Assembly (NCBI RefSeq): GCF_963693435.1
Contig: NZ_OY856306.1
Span: forward strand, 434,001 to 498,000
Length of the DNA stretch: 64,000 nucleotides
Direction of reading: 5' to 3'
Source of the DNA: Pasteurella atlantica
Lineage (GTDB): Bacteria; Pseudomonadota; Gammaproteobacteria; Enterobacterales; Pasteurellaceae
Shown here: positions 31,308 to 41,900 of the stretch, one piece after another
Numbering within the stretch: the stretch's first letter is position 1
How the letters are laid out: each line of letters starts with the position of its first letter
Translations under genes and position numbers: made by a program
The notes under the pieces: generated by a model
Database searches by the model: none
What the model was told of the DNA's origin: nothing
What the model saw: the letters and a program-made list of their open reading frames with translations, nothing else

Positions 31308-32316
31308 CATAAATAATTAAGGAAAATTATTATGAATAAAAACAAATATAAATTAATTTTTAGCAAATCTAAATCTTGTTTAATCCCCGTCGCAGAAAAT
31401 GTTCAATCTGCGATCAATAATAGTTCATCAGATACTGATACTTCTAGTCAAGAAAAGTCTGTATTTAATTTTAAACTGAATGCAATTTCTACATTTATTC
31501 AATCAACATTATTACCAATATTTGCAGTATCCCTTCTTTCAACACATTCATTTGCGAATAGTGTAGAAGTGGATGGCATTAAAACCAAAATTACGACAGT
31601 TGGTAATGACATACTACTCATTGATATTGCAAAACCAGAGTTCGACGGTATTTCTGATAACCGCTTTAAAGAATTTAATGTAACAAATGGTGCTGTATTT
31701 AATAATAGTACTAATGATGGTAATTCACATTTGGTTGGTTATGTTAAAGGAAATGCTTCACTTGAAGGAGAGGCCGCAAAAGTCATTTTAAATCAGGTAA
31801 CAGGACATAATTCAACGCAACTAACAGGGGGGTTAGAAGTACTTGGTCAAAAAGCAGATCTGTTAATCATAAACCCTAATGGTATTAATATTAATGGTGT
31901 ACAAACTCGCAATACTGAGCATTTTGTTATATCAACAAGTAATGTTATTGCTCCTCAAAAGGGGTTAAATCTTGATGTAGATAAAGGGACAATTACTATT
32001 GAAGAAAATGGTTTGGCTACTGATGGATTAAAATATTTAGATATTGTTGCAAAAAAGATCACACAAAAGGGCGCTATCAAAAATCATAATGATGATAGTT
32101 CTTCAGAAACTAATATCAATTTAATTGCTGGTTCAACTTCTTATGATGTTGTACAACAAAAAATTACTTCTAAAGGTGAAATAGTGGATGAAGTGATCAT
32201 TAGTGGTGAAGAATTAGGTGCAATGCACGGCAAACATATCCAATTTGTCACCACTGATTCAGGAGCAGGGATAAAGCATAGTAATATAATTTTATCTGAA
32301 TCTGATATTAAATTTA
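31123..32316 (+). repeat. Near-identical 1.2-kb direct repeat, copy 2
   Basis: Partner of 23063-24256 at an offset of 8060. Within the coding part only two amino-acid differences are seen (Arg42 to Lys and Arg197 to His). The abrupt end of the match inside both tpsA genes suggests recent recombination or gene conversion. Confidence 0.92.
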
Positions 32317-35300
32317 TCACTGACAATGGTAGTATTGATCTCCACTCAGTGCATTCAAAAAATAGTATTGAAATAAAAAAAGCAAATCAAATTACACTGA
32401 ATAATGAAATAAATACAAAAACTATTTTATTAGATGGTCAAACTACAAATATAAAAACAAATGCACAAGTAAATGCTAACAAAGTACAACTAAATATGAC
32501 TGAGAGTATTAATTTAGAAAATAATAGTAAACTTTCTGGTGTTAGCGTTCAAACTAAAGCAAAACAGTTAAAATTAACAGAAAACGCTGTTTTGTTAGGG
32601 AAAAATATTGTAGTAAATAGTTCAGATATTGATAATAAAGGAATAATTTATGGACATTCTACTCAAATAGACAGTAATAATTTAAATAATAATGGAAAAA
32701 TATTAGCCGTAAAATCACTCAAAATTATTACTAAGGGTAATGATAGTGAAGGGAAAATTAATGGTTATAAAAATAGTGGACAAATATCAAGTAAAGGAGA
32801 TGCTGAGTTAATTTTTAAAGATAATACCAATTTTAGTTCAGAGAACCATAATTTACCTGAGGCACAATATAATATTACAGTTAAAACAAATGATTTTAAT
32901 ATAAACGAAAATCACCAACTTACATCTCTTGCAAATATTATAATTGAAAGTCATTCCTTTAAAAATAAAGGAGCTATTATTTCTGCCAAAAAATTAGGAA
33001 TTATTACTAATGATAATATTCAAAATTATGGCGATTTAGTTGCAAAAAAAGGAGTATATCTAAGTTCAACTATAGGAGACATTAATAATTATTCTGATTC
33101 AATTATTTATTCAGAAGGTCAACTTTTTTTAGAAGCTCAGAATAATATCTATAATTTAGGGGATATTTTTGCTAAAGAAAAAATTACAGCTTCTGCTGTA
33201 AAATTTACTAATGATGCAAAATTAGAAAGTAATGTTAGTATTTCAAATACATTTAAAGAACATCTGCATAGTAAATATTATAACTTAGAATATGACAATT
33301 ATTATATATCTTTAGAAGTCCCTGAATTTGTGAATAATTTAAAAATTAAAAATGCAGGAATTGTTATTGGAGAAGCGGGTTTTTCATTTATACAAAAGAA
33401 TATTATAAATACTAGTTTAAATTATATGTTAATAAATACTAGAAAATCGGTTAACCCTACTTATGATGTTAAATTATTATTTACCCCTATAGAGATTCAA
33501 AATAAAGATAGCGGTGTCTTTAATTATAGCCTTATTAATATTCAAGGAAATTTTGAGAATAATGGCACAACAAAAATTGTTAATGAACCAAGAAATCAAC
33601 AGTTTGACCTTATAGAAAATTATTTAAAAAACCCCAAAGTACATATAAGAGTGGCCTATACCCCTCGCTCTTCCCTATTTAAAACAGATTTAAGTGGAAC
33701 AGCAGATTTAAGTAGAAATAATTTATATGATTTTTTTGATATTATACTTAATGATGAATATCCATTAAGTAGTTCTCTGTATTATGCTCGTAGTAATGAA
33801 ATAATTAATGCCCTTCAAGGGATACAATCCTCTGATTTTCAGAAAGTAATGCTACTCACATTTGGGCAAAATTGGGCAAATCAAGACCACTCTGCATTAA
33901 AACAAAATTGGCAAAAATTTAAAGAAAATAAGCCAATGATCTCTTTTTATCCTTCTCATCATAAGGCACAATTATTTGCTGATAAATTAACAGGAAATAT
34001 TACATCTTTACAAAATGGTCATCTATTTGAACATAATAATTATCAAAGAGATATTGTAATTGGAAAATACTCCATCCCTGTCCCTGATATAAATTTTGAA
34101 AACTTATTAAATGAAACAGAAAAAGATACTGAGATTGATTTTTCTCATTTAACTCAATTATTAAGAAAAACAAATTTGCTTATTGATCGCTCTTTTCAAC
34201 AATCTAATTTAAATTTAGAAAAAGAATTGACTGATAAAGACAGAGAATTATTAGGTAAAATTGACGGTGGAGAAGAAGAGAAACCACTAATCAAATATGA
34301 TTTAACTGATATTGATACAATCAAAGCACTTGTTACTCATTCTCATAATGATAATCTACCCTCTAACTCCGAAAATGCTGTACTAAATGTTAAAGATATA
34401 GAGCTAAAAACTCACGAAACTTACAATGATGGCACAATTTATGGAGAGACTGTAAATATTGATTCAGATGGAAAAATTAAAAATCAAGGAGATATTTTAA
34501 GTGAAAAAGAAACTCATTTGAAAGCCTCAAAAGGAATTGAAACCGAAGGTCGTGTTATTGCAAATGCAGATGGTAGTACATCAGTACATAAATCAAATAT
34601 TGTTTCGAAAGGAAATCTCAATCTAGAAACAGATTTAAATAAGAGTATTGATATAATCTCCTCAAACATTGGAGGGGCAACAGGTTCGATTAATACAAAA
34701 GATTTAAATATTAAAGATACTTATTCAACAACAAGTATAAGTTTAGAAGAGGATATTCATTCAAAACTATCTGGTAGAGTTATTGGTCAACATACACAAA
34801 AAGAATCAAGTGTAAAATCAGAAGGATCAACATTAAAATTTGATCATATAGATTTAAATTTACAAGGAGATCTTAATCAAACTGGCAGTGATATGAGTGC
34901 TGATAGTATTTCTGGTGTAGTACAAGGTAACTACAATACTCATTCTGGTAAAAATATCACTCATTCCGAAAAAACTGAGGATATTGTTCAGCTTGAACTT
35001 GGCTTATCAGCAAGTGGTGGAGGTTATCAAGCAGGTGTTGTTGTTAATGAAAAAGATGGCACTAAAACTGGTATAACCGAAAGTGAACGATTTGGTTTAA
35101 ATGGAGAAGTTGGTATAGCCTATACGAAAAAACAAGATCAACAGACGGATTTAAAACATAATAATAGTCATCTTTCTACTCATAGTGGAAAATTAAATAT
35201 TCTGGGTTCTGCAGATATTGGTGGTTTAGATATAGATGCAACTCAACCTAACCCCACAAATACAAATAAGGAAGGATTTGAGTTAGATGCTAAGCATATT

Positions 35301-38300
35301 TTATCTACAAAAGAGAAAGATGAAATAAATAAGTCAATGACTGAAACAACTGTTAAAGTTGGATTAGAAGGAGAAATGCATTCTGCTGTTGGAGATTTAA
35401 TCAATGATACTGCTCGTGAAGTTCGTGATTCAAAAAATGGCTTAAAGCAAGATATTACTACTACTTTACAAGTTGCCAGTGATGTTATAAATACTGTAAC
35501 AGGAGATATCATTGGAGGGAGTGTAAAAGAAAAAGCTGAAATATCCCATACTGAATATAACATTCATGAATCCTCAGATGTTCGTAGTCACATTAATGGT
35601 AAAGTAACTCTTTCTTCAGATGCCGATCTTGATTTAAAAAATGTAGAAAGTGATGAAAAAAGTAAATTATCTTTAAATGCAAAAGGTGATGTAAATTTGA
35701 TTGCAGGAGAAACAATACGTTCTGAAACAACGAATAGTCTTGGTGCAAAAATCTCTGCTGGAGGTAGTGTTCATTGTGGTGTAATGTCTGAAGGCTGTGC
35801 AATAGGTGTAGATTACTCGTTAGAAGGTAGTGGAAGCAATTCTCAAACTAGCTCAACTATTCATAAAAACACTGAATTAAAATCAGATGATTTAAATATA
35901 AAAGCTGGTGGTAACCTTAATCTTTCTGGAGCAAATATTGATGCCAATAAACTGCATCTGGACGTAAATGGTAAAACCAATATAAAATCTGTACAAGATG
36001 AAGTAAAAAGTGAAACAACCTCAGTAAATACTAGTTTAGGACTAGGTGCTTCTATAAATACAGAGTTAGTCATAAAACCAAATGTAAATGTCGGCGTTGG
36101 GATTGGCTATGAAAAAGAAGAAGGTAAGGAAGTCAATAAACAGTCAGGAATTACTGGAAAACATATCGAAGGTAATTTAAAAGATGTTAACTTAGAAGGT
36201 GGCTATCTTGTTGATAGTAGTGGTAAATCTTTATTAAAGATTGATGGCAAAATAAATAGTAAAGATGTTCTTGATTCTCATCATAAGGATGGAGGAAATG
36301 TTGGTATAAATATTGGAATGAGTTCTGATAGCCTATCACATCTTAATATCAATGGAGGAAGGGTAGAACAAAAACATTATGAAGCAACAGAGCATTCCAC
36401 TATATCAGGAATAAATAATAAACAAGATGTGGATGATAAAATAAAACATAATGTATCTGATTCTAAAACAGTAACTCAAGATGATACCGTTGCAAAAACA
36501 CATTTCTCTTTTGAAACAGTAGATATATCAAGATTAGCGAATAAAGGTTCAGAATATATAGCCAATAAAACTAAGCCCAAAACAGATCATATCAATACTA
36601 AATTTTTAGATAAAGTCGTTGAAGAACCAATTTATGAAGAGATACTAGATAATCCTAATACATTAAATAAACCAACTAAATCATTAGGTGATGAAGCAAG
36701 TATTGACTATAGCAAACGCCCATTACCTTCAATACCCAAAGAAGCAGAGGGAGTATCAGAAAAAGAAAGTGACGTTATTTATGCAAAGATAGATAAATCA
36801 CCAGAAGCTATAGCAAAAGCGAACGCTAAAGCAGATGAAATTGTAAAAAACTTATCTGATCATACCGCTACTGAATCTGAAGAAGATTTTGCACCTCTAT
36901 TACCTGCTCGACCAGAACTAAAAAATTCTGCAGGGAATGGAAATAAAGTAGTTGAAGAAAATGTTAGAGAATCACTATTTCAACGTATACGAAATATCTT
37001 TAGTTCTAGACAGCAGCCAGAAACAATAGATGAAAAATTAAAAAATATAAATTATGACAATCTAGAAGATAATTTAAATTTAAAAGAATTAATTATCTTA
37101 GAAAATATACGTAATGATAATTTTGAAGAAAGTATCTTAAATGATTCAGTATTTCTAGATGGTGCTCGTGTAGCTGCAAAAAGATTAGTTCCAGAATCAG
37201 TCTTTGAACAAATGAAAAACACTCCCGGTTTTGATGAAATCTTAACAGAGGGTGCAAAAGATATGGAAAAACGTATTAATGATGCAGTAACGTTCAAACC
37301 TACTGAGAAAGAATTTAACGAAATTCAGAATTTAGTCAAAACTTTACCTAAAGGTTTACCACTAGATATTCCAGAGCAAACGCTTCATATCTTAAATACA
37401 TTAGCAACAACATCAGAAACCATTAAAAAGAGTCCAGCGTTAAAAGAACAGCTTCATAGCGTTATTGAAGAATTCTTAACCGAAAGTAAAAATAAAGCCT
37501 TAACTGTAGCGATGATTGAGAAACTAAATTATAACTTACGACCAGAAGAAGGAGAGAACCGTATTTTATATAAAAATGAGTCATTGACTAAAGGTGATGC
37601 TATTTTTTCTAGTATAGAAGCTTCTCAATTACAGTTAGCACAGACAGTAGATTTTATTAATAATGCCAAGAATAAAGGTGTTGAGCCAAGCGTTCTAGCT
37701 GCTCTTGTTTATCAGCGTTTAATTGATTATCATCCTTTTGCCGATGGTAATGGAAGAATTACACGTGTAATCACTAATAAATTATTACTAGATGCAGGTT
37801 ATTCCGCTTTTCCAAAGTTTGATAAAACATTTGAAATGCGAATTACTCCTCATGATAATGAGAGAGTTCCTCTGGCAACGAATAGTGAAATGGTTCAAGA
37901 GTTCTTACGTACTTTGCGAAAAAGTAGTTCATCAACAGAAGAAAATCATACTCCTATAACAGATCGTATAAAAGATATTGTATTAAAAGATCAAACTCGT
38001 TCAGTATTACAAAAGTTAAGAGATAATTTTAAATCTGTAAAACAAGATAGTGAAATTAGAAAAGTTCGTAAAACTGTTGAACAATTTGATGGAGAAGTTA
38101 ATTTTACATTTTCTCAACTTAAGGGAGAAGTATATAGCGAAATAATCAAACATATTGAAACCCAAAATGGTGTTTGTGAGGCGGTCTGTGCATCTTGGAT
38201 CACAAAAAAAGTAAATGAGCAAAGTTTATGGGAGGATATTTATGATCAACCTAAAGATGGAAAAAATGGAAAGCTAAATAAAAAATATTTTGAAGTCATT

Positions 38301-38747
38301 AAGCAATTACAAACTGAATTCATAAATAATGGTAATACGGCAACTCAACAATTTACATTAATGGAATCTTGGTTATCAGAACAAGGTGTTACAGCAAAAG
38401 AACGACAATTTGGATCTCAACGTCGTAAAGATCAAGTAGAAGGCTCTCTTTCTGACAAGAATCTAAATGCTTTCACTCAAGCTATTTTAGATACAGGCAA
38501 AGAAAATTCAGCAATAAAGAAAATATCAATTAGCTTGAAAGATGGTGCTCATACTGTTTCAGCCGCTATTCAAGGTGAAAACGTTGTTTTCTTCGATCCT
38601 AATTTTGGTGAATTAAGTTTTCCTAGTCGTGAAAAATTTGATCATTGGTTTAAAAACGCATTTTGGCAACAAAGTGGTTATGCTGGAGATAATAGTAAAA
38701 ACAGAGTTTTTAATGTAGTAAATTATCATCTAAATGATAAGGAATAA
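31332..38747 (+). CDS. Filamentous-haemagglutinin exoprotein with Fic and YopT-like domains, copy 2
   Basis: A 2471-residue paralogue of the upstream exoprotein. Residues 1-328 differ at two positions only; the beta-helical body (about 330-1740) has diverged strongly and carries an extra segment near residue 700. The linker has EPIYEEI (1765-1771, Tyr1768), a close fit to the EPIYA-type motif, then RPLPSIP (1796-1802) and DVIYAKI (Tyr1817). The Fic motif HPFADGNGR (2134-2142) is complete. The YopT-like C-terminus has candidate Cys2282, His2407 and Asp2422 with the same spacing as copy 1. Its own tpsB is destroyed, so secretion should depend on the transporter at 21532. The ribosome binding site and spacer are the same as in copy 1. 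The gene is intact, with no frameshift. Confidence 0.92.
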   Translation: MNKNKYKLIFSKSKSCLIPVAENVQSAINNSSSDTDTSSQEKSVFNFKLNAISTFIQSTLLPIFAVSLLSTHSFANSVEVDGIKTKITTVGNDILLIDIAKPEFDGISDNRFKEFNVTNGAVFNNSTNDGNSHLVGYVKGNASLEGEAAKVILNQVTGHNSTQLTGGLEVLGQKADLLIINPNGININGVQTRNTEHFVISTSNVIAPQKGLNLDVDKGTITIEENGLATDGLKYLDIVAKKITQKGAIKNHNDDSSSETNINLIAGSTSYDVVQQKITSKGEIVDEVIISGEELGAMHGKHIQFVTTDSGAGIKHSNIILSESDIKFITDNGSIDLHSVHSKNSIEIKKANQITLNNEINTKTILLDGQTTNIKTNAQVNANKVQLNMTESINLENNSKLSGVSVQTKAKQLKLTENAVLLGKNIVVNSSDIDNKGIIYGHSTQIDSNNLNNNGKILAVKSLKIITKGNDSEGKINGYKNSGQISSKGDAELIFKDNTNFSSENHNLPEAQYNITVKTNDFNINENHQLTSLANIIIESHSFKNKGAIISAKKLGIITNDNIQNYGDLVAKKGVYLSSTIGDINNYSDSIIYSEGQLFLEAQNNIYNLGDIFAKEKITASAVKFTNDAKLESNVSISNTFKEHLHSKYYNLEYDNYYISLEVPEFVNNLKIKNAGIVIGEAGFSFIQKNIINTSLNYMLINTRKSVNPTYDVKLLFTPIEIQNKDSGVFNYSLINIQGNFENNGTTKIVNEPRNQQFDLIENYLKNPKVHIRVAYTPRSSLFKTDLSGTADLSRNNLYDFFDIILNDEYPLSSSLYYARSNEIINALQGIQSSDFQKVMLLTFGQNWANQDHSALKQNWQKFKENKPMISFYPSHHKAQLFADKLTGNITSLQNGHLFEHNNYQRDIVIGKYSIPVPDINFENLLNETEKDTEIDFSHLTQLLRKTNLLIDRSFQQSNLNLEKELTDKDRELLGKIDGGEEEKPLIKYDLTDIDTIKALVTHSHNDNLPSNSENAVLNVKDIELKTHETYNDGTIYGETVNIDSDGKIKNQGDILSEKETHLKASKGIETEGRVIANADGSTSVHKSNIVSKGNLNLETDLNKSIDIISSNIGGATGSINTKDLNIKDTYSTTSISLEEDIHSKLSGRVIGQHTQKESSVKSEGSTLKFDHIDLNLQGDLNQTGSDMSADSISGVVQGNYNTHSGKNITHSEKTEDIVQLELGLSASGGGYQAGVVVNEKDGTKTGITESERFGLNGEVGIAYTKKQDQQTDLKHNNSHLSTHSGKLNILGSADIGGLDIDATQPNPTNTNKEGFELDAKHILSTKEKDEINKSMTETTVKVGLEGEMHSAVGDLINDTAREVRDSKNGLKQDITTTLQVASDVINTVTGDIIGGSVKEKAEISHTEYNIHESSDVRSHINGKVTLSSDADLDLKNVESDEKSKLSLNAKGDVNLIAGETIRSETTNSLGAKISAGGSVHCGVMSEGCAIGVDYSLEGSGSNSQTSSTIHKNTELKSDDLNIKAGGNLNLSGANIDANKLHLDVNGKTNIKSVQDEVKSETTSVNTSLGLGASINTELVIKPNVNVGVGIGYEKEEGKEVNKQSGITGKHIEGNLKDVNLEGGYLVDSSGKSLLKIDGKINSKDVLDSHHKDGGNVGINIGMSSDSLSHLNINGGRVEQKHYEATEHSTISGINNKQDVDDKIKHNVSDSKTVTQDDTVAKTHFSFETVDISRLANKGSEYIANKTKPKTDHINTKFLDKVVEEPIYEEILDNPNTLNKPTKSLGDEASIDYSKRPLPSIPKEAEGVSEKESDVIYAKIDKSPEAIAKANAKADEIVKNLSDHTATESEEDFAPLLPARPELKNSAGNGNKVVEENVRESLFQRIRNIFSSRQQPETIDEKLKNINYDNLEDNLNLKELIILENIRNDNFEESILNDSVFLDGARVAAKRLVPESVFEQMKNTPGFDEILTEGAKDMEKRINDAVTFKPTEKEFNEIQNLVKTLPKGLPLDIPEQTLHILNTLATTSETIKKSPALKEQLHSVIEEFLTESKNKALTVAMIEKLNYNLRPEEGENRILYKNESLTKGDAIFSSIEASQLQLAQTVDFINNAKNKGVEPSVLAALVYQRLIDYHPFADGNGRITRVITNKLLLDAGYSAFPKFDKTFEMRITPHDNERVPLATNSEMVQEFLRTLRKSSSSTEENHTPITDRIKDIVLKDQTRSVLQKLRDNFKSVKQDSEIRKVRKTVEQFDGEVNFTFSQLKGEVYSEIIKHIETQNGVCEAVCASWITKKVNEQSLWEDIYDQPKDGKNGKLNKKYFEVIKQLQTEFINNGNTATQQFTLMESWLSEQGVTAKERQFGSQRRKDQVEGSLSDKNLNAFTQAILDTGKENSAIKKISISLKDGAHTVSAAIQGENVVFFDPNFGELSFPSREKFDHWFKNAFWQQSGYAGDNSKNRVFNVVNYHLNDKE

Positions 38748-38789
38748 TCTGAAAACATTATCCCACAAACTGTGTAAACTTTAAAAATG

Positions 38790-38813
38790 GGGTTCAAGGT
38801 TATCCTTGAATCC
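38790..38813 (+). terminator. Hairpin after second exoprotein gene
   Basis: Arms 38790-38799 and 38804-38813 form a 10-bp stem with one G-T pair and a 4-base loop. The sequence is related to the terminator after the first exoprotein gene (CTTGAATCCTAT is shared). A weak T-run makes strength uncertain. The flank 38835-38862 also recurs after copy 1. Confidence 0.55.
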
Positions 38814-38982
38814 TATCGCTCAAGATAGTTAAAAATTAGCATTAAATAATCTAAAAAAATTATGTTGAGCACTCAGTTAAACCTCAATGTAAAAAACCAT
38901 TCTTTATTTTCTCTTTCATTTTATGGAAAAATCTTGTTAAGATAATCATTATTCAATAATTAATATAAATACTGATAACACT

Positions 38983-41900
38983 ATGCTTCCACAACTTTCA
39001 GATATACCAAAATTAAGCAATGATGTGATTTGTTACCTAAATGAAGTAAAAAAACGCCATTTTAAAGGTGATATTGCGTCAAATTATGCCGATCGTCTGA
39101 GTTTAGCGACAGATAATAGTATTTATCAGGTTCTTCCATCTGCGATTTTATATCCAAAGACGGTAGAAGATGTACAAATTCTCACTCAAATTACTCAAAG
39201 AGCTGAATTTCAATCCCTGACTTTTACACCTCGAGGTGGGGGAACGGGAACCAATGGTCAATCATTAAATGATAACATCATTATTGATCTCTCTCGTTAT
39301 ATGACAAATATTCTAGAATTAAACGTCAAAGAGCGTTGGGTCAGGGTGCAAGCTGGTGTAGTAAAAGATCAACTAAATCAATTTTTAAAACCTCACGGAC
39401 TATTTTTCTCTCCAGAGCTTTCAACCAGTAATCGAGCGACCATCGGAGGAATGATCAATACTGATGCTTCAGGGCAGGGTTCGTTACAATATGGTAAAAC
39501 CTCACAACACGTACTAGAGATAAAATCAGTGTTGATGAATGGGGAAATATTAGAAACTCAAGCGGTAGGATCTGATCAATTTTTTGCAAATTTAGATAAA
39601 TTAAATTTATCTGATACAGCCAAACAACTGCATTCTGCTATTTTCACTCGTTGTAAAGAAATTCGTCCACAGGTATTAAAGGATCTACCACAATTAAACC
39701 GTTTTTTAACGGGTTACGATCTCAAAAACGTCTTTAATAATGATGAGTCAGAATTTAACTTAACTCGTATTCTGACAGGTTCAGAAGGATCATTAGCTTT
39801 TATTTGTGAGGCAAAACTTAATTTATTGCCTATTCCTAAATATCGTACCTTAATTAATATTAAATATAATTCTTTTGATTCTGCTCTGCGTTCCGCTCCA
39901 ATGATGTTAGAAGCAAAAGCACTTTCTGTTGAAACCATTGATTCAAAGGTATTAAATTTAGCCAAACAAGATATTATTTGGCACTCCGTTTCAGATTTAT
40001 TATTAGAAGATAAAAATAATCCTATCCTTGGTATTAATATTGTGGAATATGCCTCTAATGATGAAGAACAAAATCAAAAACTGATTAATGACTTGTGTCA
40101 AACCCTCGAGCAAAAAATAGCAAATAAAACAAGCGGTATCATTGGTTATCAAATTTGCAATGATTTAGCTTCTATCGAAAAAATTTATGCAATGCGTAAA
40201 AAGGCGGTGGGGTTATTAGGTAATGCGAAAGGGTGGGCAAAACCCATTCCTTTTGTCGAAGATACTTGCGTTCCCCCTGAAAATTTAGCGGATTACATTA
40301 CAGAATTTCGTCAATTATTGGATTCTTATCAATTAGAATATGGTATGTTTGGACACGTTGATGCAGGGGTGTTACACGTTCGCCCCGCATTAGATTTATG
40401 TGATAAACAACAAGTTAAAACCTTTAAAACGATTTCTGATGAAGTAGTAAAACTGACCTCAAAATACGGCGGTTTAATTTGGGGAGAACACGGCAAAGGT
40501 ATGCGATCTTATTATGGTCAGCATTTCTTTGGAGAAAAATTGTGGCACGAACTACGTTATATTAAACAACTGTTTGATCCTCAAAATCGCTTAAACCCGG
40601 GTAAGATTTGTACGCCTTTAGACAGTAAAGATAAGTTGTATCCGATTGATTCCCCTATGCGTGCTGATTTTGACCACCAAATTCCCCTCGAGGTAAAAAA
40701 CGAATTTAAAGGAGCAATGAGTTGTAACGGTAATGGATTATGCTTTAATTTTGATGTGCATAGTGTGATGTGTCCTTCTATGAAAATAACGGGCAATCGA
40801 GTTTTTTCACCCAAAGGGCGTGCAACACTAATTCGAGAATGGTTACGACTTCTTGCGGAACAAGGGATTAGCCCTGATGATGTAATTTTTAAGGATAAAA
40901 AATATCCTCTAAAATTAACAGATTTTGTTGCTAAGCTTCGTCACCAATGGAATAAGAATACTAGTTATGATTTTTCTCACGAAGTCAAAATGGCAATGGA
41001 TACTTGTTTAGCTTGTAAAGCCTGTGCTAGCCAATGCCCAATAAAAATTGATGTGCCAACATTCCGTAGTCAATTTAATCATTTATATCATCAACGTTAT
41101 TTTCGTCCAGTGAAAGATTATGTAGTGTCTAATCTTGAGTTTGTTGTCCCTTTAATGGCAAAAACACCACACTTCTATAATTTCTTTAGTACCACGAAAA
41201 TAGCAGAAAAAATAGCAAATAAAACCATTGGAATGACCGACTTACCTGCTCTTTCAACACCTAATTTACAACAGCAATTAGTGAAAATAAATTATCAAGG
41301 GGAAAAGTTAGAAACCATTGAACATTGGGTTGCAAGCGGTCACTTACCTAATGATTTTTGCAAATTTATTTTTGTGATACAAGATCCTTTTACTTCTTAT
41401 TATGATGCAAAAGTTATCGCAGATTTTGTCCATTTTTGTCAAAAAATTGGTTTTAAGCCTATTGTATTACCCTTCAAACCAACTGGAAAAGCGGCGCATA
41501 TTAAAGGTTTTTTAAATCAATTTTCTAAAACAGCGAAAAATCAGGCAGACTTTTTAAACCGTGTCGCAAAATTAAATATCCCAATGGTAGGAGTCGATCC
41601 TGCTTTGGTATTGCTTTATCGAGATGAATATAATCATCTGTTGCAAGAACAACGAGGTGAGTTTGAAGTTCTATTAGTACACGAATGGTTAAATGATCAG
41701 ATTAAAAACAAGCGGTTAGATGTTTGCAAAAATTTACAAATAAGTGACCGCTTACAATGGTATCTGTTTTCACACTGTACAGAAACCACTGCTTTACCAA
41801 ATAGCACAAAAGAGTGGCAACGGATTTTTGAGTATTTCAACCAAACACTGAACAGTGAAAATGTCGGTTGCTGTGGAATGGCAGGGACTTTTGGTCACGA

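Noticed and set aside
30870-31310. A short functional gene in the space before the second exoprotein
   Set aside because: It aligns piecewise to both ends of tpsB with early stops and a 1.28-kb deletion, so it is a pseudogene.
30457-31331. Possible insertion sequence responsible for the tpsB deletion and duplication
   Set aside because: No transposase frame, terminal inverted repeats or target duplications are visible; homologous recombination between the duplicated units explains the structure better.
23272-38747. Repeated segments that might suggest a CRISPR array or satellite repeat
   Set aside because: The repeats are degenerate, in frame and encode haemagglutinin repeats of beta-helical exoproteins; there are no short, evenly spaced identical repeats.
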